Origin: a bacterium
GTDB taxonomy: Bacteria; Patescibacteriota; Microgenomatia; UBA1406; GWC2-37-13
Reading direction: 5' to 3'
DNA: 44,156 bases
Assembly: GCA_021789865.1 (NCBI GenBank)
Contig: JAJYIX010000004.1
Coordinates: forward strand, 1-44,156
Under the pieces are notes generated by a model. It did not search any database, had not been told where the DNA came from, and worked only from the letters and a program-made list of their open reading frames with translations. The position numbers and the translations under genes are program-made. Shown piece by piece: positions 38,174-44,156 of the stretch; the first letter of the stretch is position 1; every line of letters starts with the position of its first letter.

Positions 38174-39684
38174 TTATTACACCACTCACTAATGATGAGC
38201 TTGTTAAAATTAAAAGTGACAGAAGTGTCAGGCGGATACTAGCCCAGAAAAACCACTATTGGTTTTTCGCTATATATTTATCCCATTACATCCAGTATCC
38301 CTTTGCCCCGATTCACTACCAGATGTTTGATATAACAGAAGATCAAAAAATGTCATTGGCAATATTAGTTGCTTTTAGAAATTCAGAAAAATCAACCATA
38401 ATGACCGCCTCATATCCAATCTGGTCTATTATTGGAATACAAAAGAAGAAATTTGTCCTAATTATCAGTCAAACCCAAAATCAAGCCAGACTTCACCTAA
38501 CTAATATCAAGCGTGAACTTGAAGGAAACAATCTTTTGAAAGATGATATCGGACCATTTGAAGAGTATTCTGACGAATGGGGTGCAAATTCTATTGTCTT
38601 ATCAAACTATAACGCCAGAATTACAGCCGCATCTACCGAGCAGAGTATCCGTGGTATGCGCCATGGTCAATACCGACCAGATCTAATTATCGCCGATGAT
38701 ATCGAAGATCTCCAATCGGTCAAAACCAAAGAAGGGAGAGACCGCACTTTTAACTGGTTTAACGGTGAAGTTATTCCGGTTGGTGATACGAATACGAAAA
38801 TCGTTGTCGTTGGAAATTTGCTTCATGAAGATTCATTAATCATGCGTCTTCGAAAACTCATACAAGAAGAAAAGTTAACCGCTTCATTTTTTGCGTTTCC
38901 TCTCCTTGATGAAAAAGATGCAATTACCTGGCCGGGAAAGTTCCCAACAATGAAAGAGATTGAAACCCTAAAAAAATCAGTCCCATCAGAATCGGCCTTT
39001 TCCAGGGAATATCTTTTGAAGATTATCTCCGATGCTGATCGGTTAGTACATCCGTCCTGGATTCATGGCTATGATGTTATACCGCCTCAAGAACAAAGAC
39101 ACTATCTATATACCGCAACCGGAATCGACTTAGCGATTTCGGAAAAAGAATCGGCCGATTATACAGCTATGGTATCTGGAAAAATCTATAGTCCGCCGGA
39201 AGGTCTTAGAATATATATTCTGCCAAATCCAGTTAATAAACGGATGGGCTTCCCTGAGACTGTTGAACAGGCCATTTCTTTATCAAAGGCCCTAGGAAAC
39301 GGCTACTACACTGAGCTTTTTATCGAAAATGTTGGTTATCAAGACGCATTTATCCAACATCTAAAAAACATTAACGTTCCGGCAGAAGGTGTTAAAACTG
39401 GAGGTCAAGGAAAACGGGAACGATTGGCACTGGTTACTCATATGATTCAACAAGGCAAGGTACTTTTTCCAAGGCACGGATGTGAGGATCTGATTTTACA
39501 GCTTACGGGCTTTGGAGTTGAGAAACATGATGATCTAGCCGATGCTTTTTCTCTTTTGATATTAAAGATCATAAGTGATGATCGGCCTCAACCAAAACTT
39601 ACAGTTATTGATATTGGTCCATCTGTTTTTGGTGATTTTTCCCAGTTTGGAGATTTTAAAATAACAAGGGATAAGATTTTTTAA
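38170..39684 (+). CDS. phage terminase large subunit
   Basis: ATPase (AFRNSEKSTIMTASYP; PDLIIADDIED) and RNase H-like nuclease (GIDLAISEKESADYTA; LFIENVGYQ; KHDDLADAFSLLI). Confidence 0.85.
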   Translation: MIITPLTNDELVKIKSDRSVRRILAQKNHYWFFAIYLSHYIQYPFAPIHYQMFDITEDQKMSLAILVAFRNSEKSTIMTASYPIWSIIGIQKKKFVLIISQTQNQARLHLTNIKRELEGNNLLKDDIGPFEEYSDEWGANSIVLSNYNARITAASTEQSIRGMRHGQYRPDLIIADDIEDLQSVKTKEGRDRTFNWFNGEVIPVGDTNTKIVVVGNLLHEDSLIMRLRKLIQEEKLTASFFAFPLLDEKDAITWPGKFPTMKEIETLKKSVPSESAFSREYLLKIISDADRLVHPSWIHGYDVIPPQEQRHYLYTATGIDLAISEKESADYTAMVSGKIYSPPEGLRIYILPNPVNKRMGFPETVEQAISLSKALGNGYYTELFIENVGYQDAFIQHLKNINVPAEGVKTGGQGKRERLALVTHMIQQGKVLFPRHGCEDLILQLTGFGVEKHDDLADAFSLLILKIISDDRPQPKLTVIDIGPSVFGDFSQFGDFKITRDKIF

Positions 39685-39902
39685 AGGGAAAGGAACTCAG
39701 AAGACTTGATTTTAAGAGCTTTGACAATCCTATAAACCGTAAAAATAGGAGGATTTGATTCTCCTCTTTCAATTCTCCCCATATATGTTCTATGAATTCC
39801 GACCCGATCTGCAAAAGCCTCCTGAGAAAGTCCCGATGATTTCCGTAAATATTTTATTCGTTCACCAAACTTTTTTAAGACCAGATCTTTTGAGACTGCC
39901 AT
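39681..39902 (-). CDS. XRE-family HTH regulator
   Basis: FGERIKYLRKSSGLSQEAFADRVGIHRTYMGRIERGESNPPIFTVYRI. Confidence 0.9.
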   Translation of the reverse strand: MAVSKDLVLKKFGERIKYLRKSSGLSQEAFADRVGIHRTYMGRIERGESNPPIFTVYRIVKALKIKSSEFLSL

Positions 39903-40039
39903 GTAAAAATTGTAAGTATATGTAGCTTCATAGTCTACACTCTAAGCGTGTTCATTTACGCTTGATTTTACCTTTATAGTGCGATATATTGAGAAAAGGT
40001 AAACCCCGTTTAAAAGAATACGAAGGGAGGTGAAAATAT

Positions 40040-40657
40040 ATGAAGAAATGCACGTCATGCCGAAAAGAAATTGACTCAAAAGCGACTAAATGCCCTCATT
40101 GTCAGACAGATCAAAGAAACTGGTTTATCAAACACCCAATTTTGACCATTATATTAGTATTATTTATCCTTGGAATCATTGGTGCCAATAGTGGGACTAA
40201 AAAGATAGGAACGACTGGGACTTCAGGAAATGAAGCTAGTCAACCAACAACATCGGAAGCTCCACCAACCAAAACTTACAAGATGGGAGATCTCGTTGAC
40301 TTGAATGGTAAAACAATGGCTGTCAATGCTGTAGCCGACTATATAAGTGGTAACCAGTTTTTAATCCCAAAAAGCGGTAACAAATTTGTAGCGGTAGATA
40401 TAACCTTACAGAATAACTCAAAGGATCCATATATTTATAACGCTCTTGAGTTTAAATTACATGATAATCAGGACTATAGCTATGATATGGCGGTATCTGA
40501 TAAGGATCCTCAATTAAGTTCCGGGACCATCCAACCAGGAGAGAAAACAAGAGGATTTATCACTTATGAAATTCCTGAAGGAAATACACCGGCTAAATTG
40601 GAATATACGCCAGGATTTTGGAATCTATCACAGATTATCGTAGATCTGACGAAGTAA
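40040..40657 (+). CDS. zinc-ribbon + TM + DUF4352-like protein
   Basis: CTSCRKEIDSKATKCPHC, single TM, C-terminal DUF4352-like domain; GGGAGGTG SD upstream. Confidence 0.75.
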   Translation: MKKCTSCRKEIDSKATKCPHCQTDQRNWFIKHPILTIILVLFILGIIGANSGTKKIGTTGTSGNEASQPTTSEAPPTKTYKMGDLVDLNGKTMAVNAVADYISGNQFLIPKSGNKFVAVDITLQNNSKDPYIYNALEFKLHDNQDYSYDMAVSDKDPQLSSGTIQPGEKTRGFITYEIPEGNTPAKLEYTPGFWNLSQIIVDLTK

Positions 40658-40677
40658 GTGATTAAGAAATGCTAATA

Positions 40678-40703
40678 AAAAAGCGGCCAAAAGCCGCTTT
40701 TTT
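40678..40703. terminator. bidirectional Rho-independent terminator
   Basis: AAAAAGCGGCCAAAAGCCGCTTTTTT. Confidence 0.85.
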
Positions 40704-40733
40704 AATGAGTCTAAATTTACTATAGGGTTGCCC

Positions 40734-40761
40734 TTGACAAATCAAAAAACTAGTATATAAT
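40734..40761 (+). promoter_or_regulatory. sigma70-type promoter for argG leader
   Basis: TTGACA (40734-40739), 16 nt, TATAAT (40756-40761). Confidence 0.8.
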
Positions 40762-40769
40762 TCTTTTAT

Positions 40770-40844
40770 ATGGTCAAATTACTATCTGTATCCAATTCGC
40801 AATCTAGGCGAACCTTTGGGGAAGGTAGTATTCTTTTGGCCTAA
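40770..40844 (+). CDS. putative 24-aa leader peptide upstream of argG
   Basis: MVKLLSVSNSQSRRTFGEGSILLA*; adjacent Arg codons AGG CGA; starts 8 nt after the -10 box. Confidence 0.4.
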   Translation: MVKLLSVSNSQSRRTFGEGSILLA

Positions 40845-40865
40845 ACCAAAGAGGAAAATATTATC

Positions 40866-40894
40866 AACCCCGAGCTAAGATGCTCGGGTTTTTT
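40866..40894 (+). terminator. attenuator-like terminator 1
   Basis: CCCGAGC taagat GCTCGGG TTTTTT. Confidence 0.85.
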
Positions 40895-40911
40895 AATGGC
40901 CAAAAATACAC

Positions 40912-40943
40912 TCCCCCGGACTAAACACCCGGGGGATTTTTTT
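40912..40943 (+). terminator. terminator 2 just upstream of argG
   Basis: TCCCCCGG actaaaca CCGGGGGA TTTTTTT. Confidence 0.8.
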
Positions 40944-40963
40944 ATTAAAAGTTAAATCCAAAT

Positions 40964-42202
40964 ATGAAAAATCAAAAACAAACTAAAAAAGCGATTCTCG
41001 CCTTTTCCGGTGGTCTTGATACCTCCTACTGTGTTCTTTATTTAAAAGAACAAGGTTATGACGTGGTGACGATGACTGTTGATACTGGTGGCTTTGCGAA
41101 AGAAGACCAGGAATACATAATCAAACAATCAAAGTTCGTTGGTGCGATCAAACATTATTTTATCGATGGAAAAAAACAATTATATGATCAAATTGTTTCC
41201 TATATTATCAAAGGAAATATTTTACGTGGTAGCGTCTATCCACTTTCTGCCGGACCAGAAAGACTGATTATAGCCACAAAATTAGTAGAAATAGCCAAAA
41301 AAGAAAAGGCAATGGCAGTCGTTCACGGCTCAACTGGAGCTGGTAATGATCAAGTACGTTTTGATGTGGCAATCAAAGTCTTGGCTCCCGAACTCAAAAT
41401 CATAGCTCCAATTCGTGATTTGGAACTAACTCGGGAAGAAGAAATGAAAATATTAGAGAAAAGCGGAATAACCATTCCGACAATATCAAAATCATATTCA
41501 ATAAACAAAGGTATGTTAGGCGTTACTATTGGTGGAAAAGAAACAAAAGGGTCATGGGAAGCACCACCCGAAGAAGTTTATCCTGGAATTACACCGTTAG
41601 TTAATACTCCGGATAAATCAGATACTTTTGTTATTTCGTATAAAAATGGTTTGCCTATCGGGATAAATGGTAAACCTATGAACGGCTTATCAATTATGGA
41701 ATATTTAACTGAAATTGGAGGGAAACACGGCATTGGTAAGAATATTCATCTGGGTAATACAATCCTTGGTATAAAAGGACGTGTTGCTTTCGCCGCGCCG
41801 GCGGTGACGATACTTATTAAAGCTCATAAAGAACTTGAAAAATTAGTTCTAACAAAGTGGCAATCGTTTTGGAAAGACACTCTTTCTGACGTTTGGGGTA
41901 ATTTTGTTCATGAAGGACTGTATTTTGATCCTGTGATAAAAGATATCGAGGCAATGCTCGACAGTAGTCAAAAAACTGTTACTGGTGATGTAAGAATAAA
42001 ACTGTTTAAGGGCAACATTATTACAGAAGGTTATAAAAGCCCCTTTTCCCTTATGAGTCTGGATATAGCAACGTATGGAGAAAAGAATATTCTTTGGACA
42101 GGGAAGGAGGCAGCCGGATTTTGTAAGATTTATGGTTTGCAAAGTATCTTAGCCCACAAAGCTTATAAGTTAGGGAAAAAATATGAAAAACAAAAAAGTT
42201 AA
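40964..42202 (+). CDS. argG: argininosuccinate synthase
   Basis: AILAFSGGLDTSYCVLYLKEQGYDVVTMTVDTGG; HGSTGAGNDQVRFDVA. Confidence 0.95.
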   Translation: MKNQKQTKKAILAFSGGLDTSYCVLYLKEQGYDVVTMTVDTGGFAKEDQEYIIKQSKFVGAIKHYFIDGKKQLYDQIVSYIIKGNILRGSVYPLSAGPERLIIATKLVEIAKKEKAMAVVHGSTGAGNDQVRFDVAIKVLAPELKIIAPIRDLELTREEEMKILEKSGITIPTISKSYSINKGMLGVTIGGKETKGSWEAPPEEVYPGITPLVNTPDKSDTFVISYKNGLPIGINGKPMNGLSIMEYLTEIGGKHGIGKNIHLGNTILGIKGRVAFAAPAVTILIKAHKELEKLVLTKWQSFWKDTLSDVWGNFVHEGLYFDPVIKDIEAMLDSSQKTVTGDVRIKLFKGNIITEGYKSPFSLMSLDIATYGEKNILWTGKEAAGFCKIYGLQSILAHKAYKLGKKYEKQKS

Positions 42203-43229
42203 AGTTGACAAAATTGGGTCGGTGACAAAAAATATGGATCTTAAGGATGAAGTATGTATTTCAACAAATACGTCCCTTTTGGAAGGAGATGTTATTGTTG
42301 TGCAAGCTTTGGAAGAACATGAAAAATATGGAGAACTAGAATTAATTGACGGGGCTTTATCGAAAATTAATAATAGCGATCTAATCATCGGTGTTCTTGG
42401 TGAACGCAAAGCATTAGCTGGTATAGTCGGAATTGTTCCAAGTAAAGTCAAAAACGATGACACTCTTCATATTTTGAATATCGGCGGAGTAATCGGGAAA
42501 GCTGTTTCGTGGAATAAAGATTTTGTTAAATCACCAATACCAATAAAAATAATTGGTAATGTTATAGTAAAAAATAAAAAACTCAATGTTCACGATTGTA
42601 TACAGAAGTTAGATTCGACTCTTAAAAAAACAGTTCCGTTAATTGTTGTTATGGGTACAGCCATGAATGTTGGGAAAACTACTGCAACAACTAATATCAT
42701 TACCGCACTTACACATAAACTTAAACTAAATATTTCTGCTGCTAAATTAACCGGTGTAGCTGCACAGAAAGACATTGTAGCAATGAAAAAGGCCGGAGCT
42801 AAAGAAGTGGTTAGTTTCCTTGATGTGGGAATAAGCTCAACAATTAACCATCACGGTTTAGTTATTCCTGCAGCAAAAACTCTATTAAATAAACTTAGCG
42901 AAGATAAACCCGATGCAATTATTATAGAACTCGGCGACGGAATAATTGGCTGGTATGGGGTAGATAAATTACTTCATGATTCCGAATTCACGAAAGCAAT
43001 GAGCTTTAAAATCATGTGTGCTCATGATTTAGTTGGTGCAAAAGGAGCCTTTGATATGCTGAAAGAATTAAATTTGGTAATCGATTATTTTGCCGGACCC
43101 GTAACAAATAATACTGCAGGTACTGATTATTTAGAAAATAATCTTAAGATTCCTTCGGGAGATTTAAGATATGACACTTCAAAGTTATTAAAAAATCTGA
43201 AGATGAAAGGAGTGATTAAATATGATTAA
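42183..43229 (+). CDS. P-loop NTPase-like protein (DUF1611-like) of the arginine cluster
   Basis: VVMGTAMNVGKTTATTNIITAL Walker A; overlaps argG by 20 nt and argC by 8 nt. Confidence 0.6.
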   Translation: MKNKKVKVDKIGSVTKNMDLKDEVCISTNTSLLEGDVIVVQALEEHEKYGELELIDGALSKINNSDLIIGVLGERKALAGIVGIVPSKVKNDDTLHILNIGGVIGKAVSWNKDFVKSPIPIKIIGNVIVKNKKLNVHDCIQKLDSTLKKTVPLIVVMGTAMNVGKTTATTNIITALTHKLKLNISAAKLTGVAAQKDIVAMKKAGAKEVVSFLDVGISSTINHHGLVIPAAKTLLNKLSEDKPDAIIIELGDGIIGWYGVDKLLHDSEFTKAMSFKIMCAHDLVGAKGAFDMLKELNLVIDYFAGPVTNNTAGTDYLENNLKIPSGDLRYDTSKLLKNLKMKGVIKYD

Positions 43230-44156
43230 TGTTTTAATTATTGGCGGTTCTGGATATGTTGGAGGAGAATTATTACGCTTTCTTCTCTTTCATCCCCATG
43301 TGAAAATAATTGGGGTCACTTCCCAATCACATGTTGGTGTAAAAATTAGTAAAATTCATCCAAATCTGACGAATATTACAGAACTCGTATTTATACCGGA
43401 GGATATTAAAAAATTAAGTAAAAAAGCAGATGTAGTATTTTTTGCCCTTCCGGCTGGGGCAAGCATGAAAAAAATCAAAGATATTAATCTAGATAAAACA
43501 AAGGTAATTGATTTGGGGCCGGATTTTCGACTTAAAAACGTCAATATTTTTGAAAAGATTTACAAAATAAAACACGACGAAATGGATCTATTGAAAAAAG
43601 CAGTTTGCGGTATAACGGAAATTTATAAAGATAAAATCAAAAAGGCTCAATTAGTCGCTTGTCCTGGTTGTTTTCCAACCGGAGCCTCGCTTGCCTTATA
43701 TCCTTTAGTTAAAGCAAAATTGGTAACAAATCATATAATCATTGATTCAAAAACTGGTTCGTCCGGTTCAGGAACTAAACCTTCTGAAGCTACTCATCAT
43801 CCCGAAAGAGCCAACGATTTTAAAGCTTATCAGGTTTTTTCCCATCGACACTTGCCAGAAATTCAACAAGTAGTAAGCGATGCACAAGCAGAAAATATTG
43901 ATGTAATTTTTACGCCTCATTCTGCTCCAATGGTGCGTGGTATTTTCACTACCGCTTATGTATTTTTGAAAGATAAAATGTCCTATGGAAAGCTTAAAGA
44001 ACTGTACCAAAAAACTTATCAAAAATCACCATTTATAAGATTGGTAGATCAGTCAAAAAGCGCGATTGTTGTTGGATCAAATTATTGCGATATTGCTTTA
44101 TATGTGAAAGATAATAAAGTCATAATTACGTCGGCAATAGACAACCTGGTAAAAGG
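43222..44156 (+). CDS. argC: N-acetyl-gamma-glutamyl-phosphate reductase (ArgC/LysY family), truncated by window end
   Basis: Not in track because it runs off the end; INVLIIGGSGYVGGELLRFLLFHP, VACPGCFPTGASLALYPL, SGTKPSEATHHPERANDFKAY, FTPHSAPMVRGIFTT. Confidence 0.92.
   Translation, partial: MINVLIIGGSGYVGGELLRFLLFHPHVKIIGVTSQSHVGVKISKIHPNLTNITELVFIPEDIKKLSKKADVVFFALPAGASMKKIKDINLDKTKVIDLGPDFRLKNVNIFEKIYKIKHDEMDLLKKAVCGITEIYKDKIKKAQLVACPGCFPTGASLALYPLVKAKLVTNHIIIDSKTGSSGSGTKPSEATHHPERANDFKAYQVFSHRHLPEIQQVVSDAQAENIDVIFTPHSAPMVRGIFTTAYVFLKDKMSYGKLKELYQKTYQKSPFIRLVDQSKSAIVVGSNYCDIALYVKDNKVIITSAIDNLVK

Overview
The window looks like a chromosomal segment from a small-genome bacterium, probably Candidate Phyla Radiation/Patescibacteria (inferred from gene content and compact organisation; not testable here). 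It has three zones. (1) ~1-6.5 kb: an AT-rich array of single genes on strictly alternating strands (HD phosphohydrolase, alpha/beta hydrolase, EamA transporter, GIY-YIG, transglutaminase-like, secreted/membrane protein, second transglutaminase-like). Most junctions carry a same-orientation intergenic repeat, TTCTAACRTCCTCCACCAGTCTGGAC. (2) ~6.5-34.5 kb: a housekeeping/transport/stress core: ArsR-thioredoxin-permease, ClC channel, MshA-like glycosyltransferase/BioF2-like acyltransferase/LmbE-type deacetylase, MarR plus adaptors divergent from a heterodimeric ABC exporter, DrrAB-like ABC, P-type ATPase, GroEL/GroES next to a protease-less Lon-type AAA+ protein, and several HAD, GNAT and NUDIX proteins. 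(3) ~34.5-44.2 kb: a phage-like mini-island (ParB-methyltransferase, second methyltransferase, TerS-like, TerL, XRE regulator) with no capsid or portal gene, followed by an arginine biosynthesis cluster (argG, a P-loop protein, truncated argC) preceded by an attenuator-like leader. The strongest leads are the repeat-punctuated cassette-like array, the argG leader with tandem terminators and a short Arg-Arg-containing ORF, the terminase/methyltransferase mini-island whose enzymes depart from textbook catalytic motifs, and two short ORFs absent from the supplied track.
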